A DNA stretch of 64,000 nt from Allobosea vaviloviae (GTDB lineage: Bacteria > Pseudomonadota > Alphaproteobacteria > Rhizobiales > Beijerinckiaceae): positions 1-64,000 of the forward strand of contig NZ_LGSZ01000060.1 in the NCBI RefSeq assembly GCF_001298265.1, read 5' to 3'. This document shows, in pieces, positions 27,777 to 37,312 of the stretch. The position numbers were made by a program, and so were the translations under genes. The notes under the pieces are model-generated. The model had not been told where the DNA came from and ran no database searches. It saw only the letters and a list, made by a program, of their open reading frames with translations. Numbering within the stretch: the first letter of the stretch is position 1; each line of letters starts with the position of its first letter.

Positions 27777-27808
27777 GAAAAAGGCCGCTGCGGTGTCCCG
27801 CAGCGGCC
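27777..27808 (-). terminator. Rho-independent terminator of rne
   Basis: Read on the minus strand, GGCCGCTGCGG and CCGCAGCGGCC form a perfect 11-bp stem with a 4-base loop, followed by TTTTTC, ten bases after the rne stop. It also separates rne from the small membrane-protein gene. Confidence 0.85.
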
Positions 27809-27817
27809 TCGTCTTCG

Positions 27818-30673
27818 TCAGCCTCGGCCGGCCAGCTTGTTCCACCAGCCGCCGCGCTTGGGGCGGTCCGGATCGGGCGGGGTCAGGACCACCGCAACGG
27901 GCTCCTCGATCACGCGCGGCGCGGGGGCCGGAGCAGGCTCGGGCTCCGCCACGGGAGCGGCCTCGACCGGTGCAGGCACCGGAGCTTCGGGCGCCTCAGT
28001 GGCCGTGACCGGCTCGGCAGACTCGCCGCCTTCCGTGATCGGCACGACCTTCTTGCGCGAGCGGCTGCGCTTGGGCTTCTCGGCCTCGGCAGGAGCGGCT
28101 TCGCTCTCCGGAGCCGCTTCAGCTGTGACGGGTTCCACCACGGCTTCGGCAACGACGTCCGCGGTTGCGTCAGCCTCAGCCGTCTTGGGCTTGCGGCCGC
28201 CGCGACGAGCACGCTTGGGCTTCTCGGCCGCAGCAGCCTCCGTTTCCTCGGCAGGGGCCTCCGCGGCGACGGGCGTCGCCGTCTCGGGGGCTTCCGTCAG
28301 CACGGCATCAGCATTCTGCTGAACGCCCGTCTGCTCGTCACCGTCCTCATCGCCCTCGTCGTCACCTTCTCCCTCGGCCTCGTCGCTGCCGCCGTCGAGA
28401 CGCACGCCATTGGCGTCCCGCTCGCCGCCACGCCGCCGCCGCCGACGACGACGGCGCTTGCGTCCACCTTCGCCACGGGCCTCACCATCGCCCTCGGCCC
28501 TGGCCTCGCGCGGGCCGGCGTCGCGAGCGACAGCGTCGGTCTCCACGACCACGACAGTCTCGTTCTCAGCGTCGAGCGCCTCGGCCTCGGCGGCCGCGTC
28601 GAGCGCGTCCTCGTCGATGTCGGAGACGATCGCCTCGGCCTTCAGGCTGCTGGGAACGATGCGCCCTTCATTGCCGACGAATTCGCCGCGCTCGACCTCG
28701 AAATAGCGGATCCCGAGCAGGGTGGCATCGACCGTAACGCTGATCGCGATGGCAAAGCGCGCCTCAAGATCGGCGAGATGGGCGCGCTTCTGGTTGAGCA
28801 CGTAAAGCGCGACCTCAGGACGGGTCCTGACCGTGAGATTGTGCGAGGCGCTCTTGATCAGCGTCTCCTCCAGGGCGCGCAGAATCTGCAGCGCGACCGA
28901 CGAGGAGGAGCGCATCATGCCCGCGCCGGCGCAATGCGGACAGGGGACCGAGGAGCTCTCCAGCACGCCGGTGCGGATGCGCTGGCGCGACATTTCGAGC
29001 AGGCCGAAAGCCGAGATCCGACCGACCTGGATGCGGGCACGATCGTCCTTGAGGCAATCCTTCAGCTTCTTCTCGACGGCGCGGTTGTTGCGGTTCTCCT
29101 CCATGTCGATGAAATCGATCACGATGAGGCCGGCGAGGTCGCGCAGGCGCAGCTGGCGGGAGATTTCCTCCGCCGCTTCGAGATTGGTCTTGAGGGCGGT
29201 GTCCTCGATATTGTGCTCGCGGGTCGAACGCCCGGAGTTGATGTCGATGGCGACCAGGGCTTCCGTCTGGTTGATGACGATGTAGCCGCCGGACTTCAGC
29301 GTGACGTTGTTGGAGAACATCGCGTCAAGCTGGCTCTCGATGCCGAAGGAGGCAAAGAGAGGCGTCTGCTCGCGATAGGCCTTCACGCTCTTGGCATGGC
29401 TCGGCATGAGCATGCGCATGAAGTCCTTGGCCTCGCGATAGGCCTCGTCGCCGGCGACGTGAACCTCGTCGATATCCTTGTTGTAGAGGTCGCGGATCGA
29501 GCGCTTGACGAGGTTGCCCTCCTCATAGACCAGCGCCGGGGCGACCGAGGCCAGCGTCAGCTCGCGCACGCTCTCCCACATCCGCATCAGATATTCGTAG
29601 TCGCGCTTGATCTCGACCTTGGTCCGCGAGGCGCCCGCGGTCCGCAGGATCAAGCCCATCCCCTCGGGAACCTCGAGCTCTCCGGCGATCTCCTTGAGGC
29701 GCTTGCGATCCTCGGTGTTGGTGATCTTGCGCGAGATACCGCCGCCCTTGCCGGTGTTGGGCATCAGCACCGAATAGCGGCCGGCGAGCGAGAGATAAGT
29801 GGTCAGCGCCGCGCCCTTGTTGCCGCGCTCTTCCTTGACGACCTGGACCAGGATGATCTGGCGGCGCTTGATCACCTCCTGGATCTTGTACTGGCGGCGG
29901 TGATGGCGCTGCGGCCGCTCCTGGATGTCGTCGAGCGCGTCGCCGCCGCCGAGCTGCTCGGGCTCGTCATGCTCGGCATCGTCGGAGGCGTCGCTGTCCT
30001 CGCCGTTGTCGTCGTCCTCCGAAGGCCTGCGTGCCTCGGCGTTCTCGGACTCCGATGCCTCCGCGTCGGAGGTCTCGGTCTCTGAGGTCTCGCTTTCGTC
30101 GCTGCGCGTCTCGAATGTCAGCGGCGCGGCGTTCTCGACCGCGTCCTCTCCGGTCGATTCGGCGATCGCGGGAGCAAACTCCTGCCCGAAGGCGGGAGCG
30201 CCCTCGTTGACCATCGCGGCTTCCTTGCCGTCGGTCTCGACGCCCTCGACCGACACCTCGGCGCTGACGGTGTCGTCGGAAGCCGCCTTCTTGGCGCGCC
30301 CGTCGCGGTCGCCCCTGCGGCCCCGGTCGCGGCGGCCACTGCCGCGCTTCTCGCGCTTTTCCTCGTCGCGCTCGTCCTCGCGGTCGGCGCGGGCCTCGTC
30401 GGCCAGCAGCGCCTGACGGTCGGCGACCGGGATCTGGTAGTAGTCGGGATGGATTTCGGAGAAGGCGAGGAAGCCGTGGCGGTTGCCGCCATACTCGACG
30501 AAGGCCGCCTGGAGCGAGGGCTCCACGCGCGTTACCTTGGCGAGATAGATGTTGCCGCGAAGCGGCTTGCGGCTCGCAGCCTCGAAATCAAATTCCTCGA
30601 TACGCGATCCGCGCACCACCACGACCCGGGTCTCCTCCGGATGGGTGGCATCGATAAGCATCTTGTTGGCCAT
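27818..30673 (-). CDS. rne: Ribonuclease E
   Basis: A 951-aa endoribonuclease, core of the RNA degradosome and needed for mRNA decay and rRNA/tRNA maturation. The start MANKMLIDATHPEETRVVVV is standard. The S1 region lies near 35-75 and is interrupted by a long acidic, Ser/Glu-rich insert (about 90-270), as in alphaproteobacterial RNase E. Catalytic acids sit in VAIDINSGRSTREHNIEDTA and IVIDFIDMEENRNNRAVEKK; the Zn-link is VPCPHCAGAG. From about 620 the tail is disordered and rich in Glu, Ala and basic runs (RKRRRRRRRRRGGE), a probable RNA- and partner-binding scaffold. A terminator follows directly. Confidence 0.96.
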   Translation of the reverse strand: MANKMLIDATHPEETRVVVVRGSRIEEFDFEAASRKPLRGNIYLAKVTRVEPSLQAAFVEYGGNRHGFLAFSEIHPDYYQIPVADRQALLADEARADREDERDEEKREKRGSGRRDRGRRGDRDGRAKKAASDDTVSAEVSVEGVETDGKEAAMVNEGAPAFGQEFAPAIAESTGEDAVENAAPLTFETRSDESETSETETSDAEASESENAEARRPSEDDDNGEDSDASDDAEHDEPEQLGGGDALDDIQERPQRHHRRQYKIQEVIKRRQIILVQVVKEERGNKGAALTTYLSLAGRYSVLMPNTGKGGGISRKITNTEDRKRLKEIAGELEVPEGMGLILRTAGASRTKVEIKRDYEYLMRMWESVRELTLASVAPALVYEEGNLVKRSIRDLYNKDIDEVHVAGDEAYREAKDFMRMLMPSHAKSVKAYREQTPLFASFGIESQLDAMFSNNVTLKSGGYIVINQTEALVAIDINSGRSTREHNIEDTALKTNLEAAEEISRQLRLRDLAGLIVIDFIDMEENRNNRAVEKKLKDCLKDDRARIQVGRISAFGLLEMSRQRIRTGVLESSSVPCPHCAGAGMMRSSSSVALQILRALEETLIKSASHNLTVRTRPEVALYVLNQKRAHLADLEARFAIAISVTVDATLLGIRYFEVERGEFVGNEGRIVPSSLKAEAIVSDIDEDALDAAAEAEALDAENETVVVVETDAVARDAGPREARAEGDGEARGEGGRKRRRRRRRRRGGERDANGVRLDGGSDEAEGEGDDEGDEDGDEQTGVQQNADAVLTEAPETATPVAAEAPAEETEAAAAEKPKRARRGGRKPKTAEADATADVVAEAVVEPVTAEAAPESEAAPAEAEKPKRSRSRKKVVPITEGGESAEPVTATEAPEAPVPAPVEAAPVAEPEPAPAPAPRVIEEPVAVVLTPPDPDRPKRGGWWNKLAGRG

Positions 30674-31371
30674 ATGAATCTTCCATGGGCGCGGCCGCCA
30701 GCGATACCCGCCGGGCTGCGGACGACAATCCGCTGCCGCGGGCAGGGGCGCCGCGCATAGGCCGGCACAAGCCGGCATGTTGCAGGAGGGTGATGGGTTC
30801 AATCGAGACAGAAAGGCGGCTCGGGAAATCCGGCCGGGGCAAAAGCCCGACGCAGTCCCGCAGGTATTGACGATTCACCGATGAACTATGCGGCGTCGTA
30901 TGCCCCGACATCTGTCCTGACCTGCAGCGAACCTGTCGAAAAGACAAAGCACGCCGCGTTTGCACGCTCGCAAGACGTTGGCCTGGCGCTGAAAACGCGC
31001 GCGCCTGGCTCCGGCCGTCTGCGGACGATCCGTTGCGGTTGACCTGATGCCGCCAAACCCGGATGGGCCGGCCGGCCAAGGCATGCCCCGGACGCCGACG
31101 GACCCTCGGATCCGGATGCGCACCATGGGCGGGCCTTGCAAAGCAACCATCCCCATTACAGACAGGTGACAGTGATTTGCAAGTCACATCGCGGGGGGAT
31201 CGACCGCCCTCCGGCGCAGGCCGGTTCTCCGATCGGACGCGCCATGGTAACCGGTCGTTAGGATGTTGCGTCGCTATGGTTAAGGCTTGGTGACGACAGC
31301 TCGGGATCATTGACCTGACGCCTCCCTCATTCATCTTCGGATTCGGCCTGCGGGCACGGTGTGCAGCGCCA
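30674..31371. other. Long intergenic region between rne and the amidase gene
   Basis: A divergent 698-base region without a convincing gene. It should contain the rne 5' leader (about 475 bases if the promoter at 31155-31182 is real) and the promoter of the amidase. RNase E messages in other bacteria carry long leaders through which the enzyme controls its own mRNA. Several GC-rich potential hairpins are present (GGCCGGCCGGCC near 31070). I found no small RNA I can name. Confidence 0.4.
31155..31182 (-). promoter_or_regulatory. Possible rne promoter
   Basis: Minus strand: TTGCAA (31177-31182), 16 bases, TGTAAT (31155-31160). The start of transcription would be near 31148, leaving a leader of about 475 bases before the rne ATG. 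Confidence 0.35.
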
Positions 31372-32586
31372 TTGCTGCGCCTGACGCTGTGCGCCTGGAT
31401 CGGCCTCGCAAGCGGGGTCTTGGCGCAAGGCAATGGCCGCGCCCAGAGCGAGTTCCCCGTCGCAACCGACGCCAAGCTCGAGCAATCCGGCGACACCGTG
31501 CGGCTGACGATGGCCCTGTCGCGCCCCGTCGATGTCACCGCCTCGGTCCTGGCGGGGCCCGACCGCGTCGTCATCGATATGCCCTCGATCAATTTTCAGG
31601 TTCAGCCGGCCGCCGCACGCAAGAGCGCGGGCTTTGTGGGAGCCTATCGCTTCGGGCTGTTTACGGCCGACAAGGCGCGCATCATCATCGACCTGGCGCA
31701 GCCGGCCGTCGTGGTACGGGCCGAATCGCGGCCGGTTCGCGGCGGCTTCGGCGAACTGGTGATCGAGCTGCGGCGCGCCTCGCGGGCCGAGTTCCAGACG
31801 GCCGCCGCCGCAGCCTCGGTGCGCGACCCCGAGGCGAGTCCTCGGCCAGTCCCCGCCAAGCCGCCCGGAGAGACCCGCCAGACCATCGTCATCGACCCGG
31901 GCCATGGCGGCATCGATCCCGGCGCGGTCGTGGCGTCGATCGCCGAGAAGGCCGTTGTGCTCGCCTTCGGCATCAAGCTGAAGGAGCAACTCGAAGCCAG
32001 CGGGCGCTACCGCGTGCTGATGACGCGCGACGATGACCGATTCGTGCCTCTGGCCGAGCGCGTCCGCATCGCGCGGGCCGCTGGCGCCGATCTGTTCATC
32101 TCGATCCACGCCGATTCGCTGACGCAGGCGCAGGAGGTGCGGGGCGCGACGGTCTATACGGGCTCCGAGCGGGCGACCGATGCGGAAGCGGCGCGGCTCG
32201 CCGCCAAGGAAAACCAGGCCGACAGTGTGGCCGGGCTCGACGCCAGCGAGGATATGCAGGACGTCGCCGGCATCCTGATGGATCTGGCCAAGCGAGAGAC
32301 TCGGACCTTTTCGGCGGTGTTCGCGCGCAATCTCGTCGAGAGGCTCGGCGGCTCGGTGAAGATGCACAAGGTACCGCTCCGCTCGGCCGGCTTTCGCGTG
32401 CTGAGCGCGCCCGACGTGCCCTCGGTGCTGATCGAACTCGGCTACATGTCGAGCCCGAAGGATGCCGAGTTGCTGAATTCGCCGCATTGGCGTGCTCAGG
32501 CGGTCGATGCGGTGGCGACGGCCGTGGAAGGCTATTTCGTTGGGGCTCGCGCGCCTGTCGGGAAAGCGGCTGAAAACCAGCGCTGA
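31372..32586 (+). CDS. amiC: N-acetylmuramoyl-L-alanine amidase with AMIN domain
   Basis: A 404-aa exported cell-wall hydrolase that cleaves the amide between MurNAc and the stem peptide during daughter-cell separation. A signal peptide (LCAWIGLASGVLAQG) is followed by an AMIN domain (about 25-125) that targets it to the septum and an Amidase_3 domain with zinc ligands in IVIDPGHGGIDPGA, the later FISIHADS and the glutamate in SVLIELGYMSSPKD. The only in-frame start upstream of the signal peptide is a TTG at 31372, so the start is less certain than the product. It precedes mrcA on the same strand. Confidence 0.93.
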   Translation: MLRLTLCAWIGLASGVLAQGNGRAQSEFPVATDAKLEQSGDTVRLTMALSRPVDVTASVLAGPDRVVIDMPSINFQVQPAAARKSAGFVGAYRFGLFTADKARIIIDLAQPAVVVRAESRPVRGGFGELVIELRRASRAEFQTAAAAASVRDPEASPRPVPAKPPGETRQTIVIDPGHGGIDPGAVVASIAEKAVVLAFGIKLKEQLEASGRYRVLMTRDDDRFVPLAERVRIARAAGADLFISIHADSLTQAQEVRGATVYTGSERATDAEAARLAAKENQADSVAGLDASEDMQDVAGILMDLAKRETRTFSAVFARNLVERLGGSVKMHKVPLRSAGFRVLSAPDVPSVLIELGYMSSPKDAELLNSPHWRAQAVDAVATAVEGYFVGARAPVGKAAENQR

Positions 32587-32732
32587 CGTCTGCTCCTGAG
32601 CAGGCGAAGGACCTTGCGGAATGTGGTTCCAAGGCCACGGTTCCGCCATGTCCGTCATGTTATAGACCTGATTTGCAAAACGCCGCCTTCCGGGCTTGCC
32701 GGGCGGTCACGAGCCAAGGGCCAGGGCCTGAG

Positions 32733-35180
32733 ATGCGCTTTATCCTGCGACTGTTCGGATGGATGTTCACCGCCGGCGCGATCATCTTCGTGATCGGCGC
32801 GATCGGTGCCGCCGGATTCCTCTGGCACTACTCCAAGGACCTGCCCGATTCGGCGCAGCTGCGGAACTACGAGCCGCCGGTGATGACGCGCGTCCATGCC
32901 GGCGACGGCTCTCTGATCGCGGAGTTCGCAAGGGAGCGTCGGCTCTATTTGCCGATCCAGGCCGTGCCGAAGCTGATCATCGACGCCTATCTCTCCGCCG
33001 AGGACAAGAACTTCTACAAGCATGTCGGCGTCGACCCCGAAGGGCTCGTGCGCGCCGCTATCACCAATTTCCGCAACCGTTCTGCCGGCCGCCGGCCGCA
33101 GGGCGCCTCGACCATCACCCAGCAGGTGGCGAAGAACTTCCTCGTCGGCTCGGAGCAGAACATCGAACGCAAGATTCGCGAGGCGCTGGTCGCGCTGCGA
33201 ATCGAGTCGACCTACTCCAAGGACAAGATCCTCGAGCTTTATCTGAACGAAATCTATCTCGGGGCGCCGGCGCCGGGGCAGGGCAGCTATGGCATCGCCG
33301 CGGCCGCGCTGAATTATTTCGGCAAGTCGGTGCATGAGCTGAACCTGCAGGAGGCGGCCTATCTTGCTGCCCTGCCGAAGGCGCCGACCGACCTTCATCC
33401 GTTCCGCAACCGCGAGCGGGCGATCGAACGCCGCAACTACGTCATCGACCGGATGGTCGAGAATGGCTTCGCCAAGCGCGACGTGGGCGATCTGGCCAAG
33501 AAGCAGCCGCTCGGCGTCAACCCGCGCACGGTCTCGCCCAACAACATCGCCGCCGGCTACTTCGCCGAGGAGATCCGCCGCGAGCTCCAGGATCGCTATG
33601 GCGAAAAGAAGCTGCTCGAGGGCGGGCTGTCGGTGCGCGCCACCGTCGATCCCAAGATGCAGCTGATGGCGCGCAAGGCGCTGGTCGATGGTCTGGTGCG
33701 CTTCGACGAAGCGCGCGGCTGGCGCGGTGCGATCCAGAAGCTGGACCTCGCGGCCCGCGACTGGGGCCTTGCCATCGGCGAGCTGCCGGTGCTCGGCGAC
33801 GTCGCGCCCTGGCGTCTGGCCGTGGTGCTGGACGTGGCGGGCGACAGCGCGCGGCTCGGGCTGCACCCGCTGCGGGAGACCTCCGGCCAGCTGAAGAGCG
33901 ACCGCGAGACGGTGACGCTCGGCGGCGAGGGCATCAAATGGACCCGTCGCTCGCGCGTGTCGCAGGCGGTGTCGGTCGGCGACGTCGTCTATGTCGAGCC
34001 GATGGACAACCGCCCGGGCCAGGTCCGGTTGCGGCAGTTGCCCGAAGTCAACGGCGCCATCACCGTGATGGACCCGTTCTCCGGCCGCGTTCTCGCGATG
34101 GTCGGCGGCTTCAGCCATGACCAGTCGGAGTTCAACCGCTCGACGCAGGCGATGCGCCAGCCGGGCTCCTCCTTCAAGCCCTTCGTCTATGCGACAGCGC
34201 TCGACAATGGCTACACGCCCTCCAGCATCATCCTCGATGCGCCCATCGAGATCGATCAGGGCGGTGGGCTCGGCATTTGGCGGCCCGACAACTATGACGG
34301 CAAGTCGACCGGGCCGCGCACGCTGCGCTACGGCATCCAGTTCTCGAAGAACCTGATGACGGTGCGCCTGGCCAAGGATGTCGGCATGCCGCTGATCGCG
34401 GAATATGCCCGCCGCTTCGGCGTCTATGACGACATGCTGCCGGTGCTCTCGATGTCGCTGGGTGCGGGCGAGACCACGGTCATGCGGATGACGGCGGGCT
34501 ACGCCATGCTGGTCAACGGCGGCAAGAAGATCCGGCCGACCCTGATCGACCGCATCCAGGATCGCTGGGGCGCGACGATCTTCCGGCACGACCAGCGCAT
34601 CTGCGAAGGCTGCGATGCGACGAAATGGGCCGACCAGCGCGAGCCGCGCCTGATCGACAACCGCGACCAGGTGCTAGACCCGCTGACCGCCTACCAGATG
34701 GTCTCGATCATGGAAGGTGTGGTCCAGGCCGGTACTGCGACCGTGGTCAAGTCGGTCGGCAAGCCGCTCGCGGGCAAGACCGGCACGACCAACGACGCCA
34801 AGGACGTCTGGTTCGTCGGCTTCTCGCCCGACCTCGCGGTCGGCGTCTATATGGGCTTTGACAAGCCCAAGTCGCTCGGCACCTCGGCCACCGCTGGCCA
34901 GTATGCTGCGCCGATCTTCCGCGACTTCATGATCGCGGCGCTCAAGGACAAGCCGGCGACGCCGTTCCGCGTGCCGGCCGGCATCAAGCTGATCCGGGTC
35001 GATCCCAAGACCGGCATGCGCTCGGGTGGCGAGGGCGGCATCCTCGAAGCCTTCAAGCCGGGCACGGCGCCGCCCGACAGCTATTCGGTGATCGGAGCGG
35101 CCGGTGACGGCACGACCCCGTTCAGCGTCGCGCCGGGCGGCGGACGCGCCGTCGGGTCTGGCACGGGCGGGCTGTACTGA
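32733..35180 (+). CDS. mrcA: Penicillin-binding protein 1A, bifunctional
   Basis: An 815-aa inner-membrane enzyme that polymerises and cross-links peptidoglycan. One N-terminal membrane anchor (MFTAGAIIFVIGAIGAAGFL) leads to the GT51 domain with the catalytic glutamate in SAEDKNFYKHVGVDP and STITQQVAKNFLVGS. An OB-like region (about 320-430) precedes the transpeptidase with RQPGSSFKPFVY (SxxK), SMSLGAGETTV and GKTGTTNDAKD (KTG). The C-terminus is a short Gly/Ala-rich tail. MRFILRLFGW is the family start. It follows the amidase by 146 bases in a conserved order amidase-mrcA-prfB. Confidence 0.97.
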   Translation: MRFILRLFGWMFTAGAIIFVIGAIGAAGFLWHYSKDLPDSAQLRNYEPPVMTRVHAGDGSLIAEFARERRLYLPIQAVPKLIIDAYLSAEDKNFYKHVGVDPEGLVRAAITNFRNRSAGRRPQGASTITQQVAKNFLVGSEQNIERKIREALVALRIESTYSKDKILELYLNEIYLGAPAPGQGSYGIAAAALNYFGKSVHELNLQEAAYLAALPKAPTDLHPFRNRERAIERRNYVIDRMVENGFAKRDVGDLAKKQPLGVNPRTVSPNNIAAGYFAEEIRRELQDRYGEKKLLEGGLSVRATVDPKMQLMARKALVDGLVRFDEARGWRGAIQKLDLAARDWGLAIGELPVLGDVAPWRLAVVLDVAGDSARLGLHPLRETSGQLKSDRETVTLGGEGIKWTRRSRVSQAVSVGDVVYVEPMDNRPGQVRLRQLPEVNGAITVMDPFSGRVLAMVGGFSHDQSEFNRSTQAMRQPGSSFKPFVYATALDNGYTPSSIILDAPIEIDQGGGLGIWRPDNYDGKSTGPRTLRYGIQFSKNLMTVRLAKDVGMPLIAEYARRFGVYDDMLPVLSMSLGAGETTVMRMTAGYAMLVNGGKKIRPTLIDRIQDRWGATIFRHDQRICEGCDATKWADQREPRLIDNRDQVLDPLTAYQMVSIMEGVVQAGTATVVKSVGKPLAGKTGTTNDAKDVWFVGFSPDLAVGVYMGFDKPKSLGTSATAGQYAAPIFRDFMIAALKDKPATPFRVPAGIKLIRVDPKTGMRSGGEGGILEAFKPGTAPPDSYSVIGAAGDGTTPFSVAPGGGRAVGSGTGGLY

Positions 35181-35187
35181 CATCCAG

Positions 35188-35265
35188 CGTCATTCTCGGG
35201 CGAAGCGAAAACGCAGGCCCGAGAATCTCCTGCCGGAGATGGTCGGCTCAGGGCCGACCATGACG
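35188..35265. repeat. Dispersed intergenic inverted repeat (copy 2)
   Basis: Two hairpin modules: ATTCTCGGGC...GCCCGAGAAT in the left half and GGTCGGCTCAGGGCCGACC in the right half, bounded by CGTCAT and ATGACG. The unit matches arms of the copies at 20241-20325 and 36479-36592. It lies between mrcA and prfB. Confidence 0.7.
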
Positions 35266-35339
35266 TGCTCGGCCGTTTACAGCGACCTCGTTCCGCCCTA
35301 TCCCAGCCACTCGTTTTTTCATCCAAGGCCCCTATTCGC

Positions 35340-36468
35340 ATGCGCCCAGAAATCCAGACGCAACTCGACAACGCCAAGCAGTCGATCGGACTGCTGAGGA
35401 GGCATCTTTGACTGGGATGTCGCGCAACGCCGCCTCGCGGAACTGAACGCCCTCTCGGAGGGACCCGATTTCTGGAATGACGCCGACATCGCGCAGAAGC
35501 TGATGCGCGAGCGAACCTCGCTCGAAGAGCAGATCGACGGCATCCTCAAGCTCGAGCGCGATCTCGACGATGCGCTGACCTTCATCGAGCTCGGCGAGAT
35601 GGAGGATGATGCTGCCTCGATCTCAGAGGGCGAGGCCGGGATCAAGGCCGTCGAGATCGAGGCTGCACGTCGGCAGGTCGAGACCCTGCTCTCGGGCGAA
35701 GCCGACATGCTCGACACCTATCTCGAAATCCACCCCGGCGCGGGCGGCACCGAGAGCCAGGACTGGGCCGAGATGCTGTTGCGCATGTACCGGCGCTGGG
35801 GCGAACGCCGCAAACTCAAGGTCGAGACGCTCGAATATCAGGACGGCGACACCGCCGGCATCAAGTCGGCGACTCTGCAGTTCAAGGGCCACAACGCCTA
35901 TGGCTGGCTGAAGACGGAAAGCGGCGTTCACCGGCTGGTGCGCATCTCACCGTTTGATTCGAATGCCAGACGACAGACCTCCTTCGCGTCGGTCTGGGTT
36001 TATCCCGTCGTCGACGACCGTATCGTCATCGAGATCAACGAATCGGATTGCCGGATCGACACCTACCGGGCGCAAGGAGCGGGCGGACAGCATATCAACA
36101 CGACCGATTCGGCGGTGCGCATCACCCATATCCCGTCGGGGATCGCGGTCTCGTGCCAGCAGGAGCGTTCGCAGCACAAGAACAAGGCCAAGGCCTGGGA
36201 CATGCTGCGCGCGCGCCTCTACGAGGTCGAGTTGAAGAAGCGCGAGGACAAGGCGAATGCCGAGCAGGCCTCGAAGACCGATATCGGCTGGGGCCACCAG
36301 ATCCGTTCCTATGTGCTGCAGCCCTATCAGCTCGTGAAGGACCTGCGTACGGGCGTCAGCTCGACGGCGCCCTCAGAGGTGCTCGACGGTGCGCTCGACC
36401 CGTTCCTGGAGGCCTCGCTGGCGCAGCGGGTCTACGGCACGGAGGTCGAGGTCGAGGACATCGACTAG
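35340..36468 (+). CDS. prfB: Peptide chain release factor 2, made by programmed +1 frameshift
   Basis: RF2, which reads UGA and UAA stop codons and triggers peptide release. The gene is in two frames: 23 codons from ATG 35340 to an in-frame TGA at 35409-35411, then the +1 frame from 35410 to 36468, giving about 375 aa after shifting. The GGQ loop is [18 protein letters not shown] and the stop-recognition region contains [15 protein letters not shown] (the SPF tripeptide). Low RF2 stalls the ribosome at UGA and favours the shift, so the protein regulates its own synthesis. It is a single gene, not two, and not a pseudogene. Confidence 0.97.
35397..35412 (+). promoter_or_regulatory. Programmed +1 frameshift site of prfB
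   Basis: AGGAGG (35397-35402), an internal Shine-Dalgarno, lies three bases before the slippery codon CTT and the stop TGA followed by C (35406-35412). These are the known elements of RF2 autoregulation. Confidence 0.95.
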
Positions 36469-36478
36469 GGGCCGTATG

Positions 36479-36592
36479 CGTCATGCTCGGGCTCGACCCG
36501 AGCATCTCGTGACACGAAGGCTCCTGTCCGCGACGGGCGACTTCTTGCCAAGAGATTCTCGGGTCGGCGCTTCGCTTCGCCCGAGAATGACG
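36479..36592. repeat. Dispersed intergenic inverted repeat (copy 3)
   Basis: CGTCATGCTCGGGCTCGACCC with GAGCATCTC forms one stem and AGATTCTCGGGTCGG with CCCGAGAATGACG another, the same two-module plan as the copy at 35188-35265. It lies between prfB and the phosphatidyltransferase gene. Confidence 0.7.
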
Positions 36593-36672
36593 ACGGGCTC
36601 TATCCGGCGTGCGTTTTCCCTTTGCGGCCCGATGGTCTAGCGTCGCGCTCTGCACGACGTGAAGCCGCCCGC

Positions 36673-37203
36673 ATGACGCTGCCCAATCTGATCACCATCG
36701 GCCGTCTGTTTCTCGTCCCGCTCGTGATCGTCATGATCCTGAACGAGCGCTGGCAGGGCGCCTTCGTCATCTTCGTCGTGGCGGGCATCTCCGACGCCGT
36801 CGACGGGGGTCTCGCCAAGCGCTTCGCGATGGCCAGCGAACTTGGGGCCTATCTCGACCCGATCGCCGACAAGGCGCTGATCGTCTCGATCTACATCACG
36901 CTCGCGGTGGTCGGTGCGGTGCCGGCCTGGCTCGTCATCCTGGTGGTCGCGCGCGACGTGATGATCGTCTCGGCGGTGGTCCTGTCCTGGGGGATGGGGA
37001 AACCCGTGGTAATCTCGCCCTTCGTCGTCAGCAAGCTGAATACGGCGGCGCAGCTGATCTTCGCCGCGCTTCTCCTGGGTTCGCGCGCCTTTGGTGTCGA
37101 TCCGGGCCAGGCGGTGCAGGCTGGCCAGCTTTTCGTGGCGCTGTTGACGGTCGGTTCGATGACGGCCTATCTGGCCTTCTGGCTGCGTCACATGGCGGCA
37201 TGA
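36673..37203 (+). CDS. pgsA: CDP-alcohol phosphatidyltransferase (PgsA-like)
   Basis: A 176-aa membrane enzyme that would join CDP-diacylglycerol with glycerol-3-phosphate or a related alcohol in phospholipid synthesis. The signature is spread over SDAVDGGLAKRFAMASELGAYLDPIADKAL, with the four metal-binding aspartates (D-x2-DG ... D-x3-D). About five hydrophobic helices follow. MTLPNLITIGRL is the family start. It may be a phosphatidylglycerophosphate or a cardiolipin-type synthase; the family members cannot be separated by eye. It precedes the AI-2E family permease by 109 bases. Confidence 0.88.
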   Translation: MTLPNLITIGRLFLVPLVIVMILNERWQGAFVIFVVAGISDAVDGGLAKRFAMASELGAYLDPIADKALIVSIYITLAVVGAVPAWLVILVVARDVMIVSAVVLSWGMGKPVVISPFVVSKLNTAAQLIFAALLLGSRAFGVDPGQAVQAGQLFVALLTVGSMTAYLAFWLRHMAA

Positions 37204-37312
37204 TCCTTCGCATAGGCTGCCGACCGCGGCCGGTGAAACGACCGCAGGCTGGACAATTCACCGCCTCTCCCCATTTGAAGACCGCGCCGCCGGATCCGCG
37301 AAAGGCCCGAGA

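Noticed and set aside
27761-30085. 774-codon plus-strand ORF opposite rne
   Set aside because: Low-complexity mirror of the rne coding sequence; no ribosome binding site or homology, while rne is unambiguous.
32655-34589. 644-codon minus-strand ORF opposite mrcA
   Set aside because: Shadow of the PBP1A gene; the His/Arg/Asp-rich composition is typical of antisense frames.
35340-36468. prfB as a pseudogene with an early stop
   Set aside because: The early TGA is the programmed frameshift site with all expected elements.
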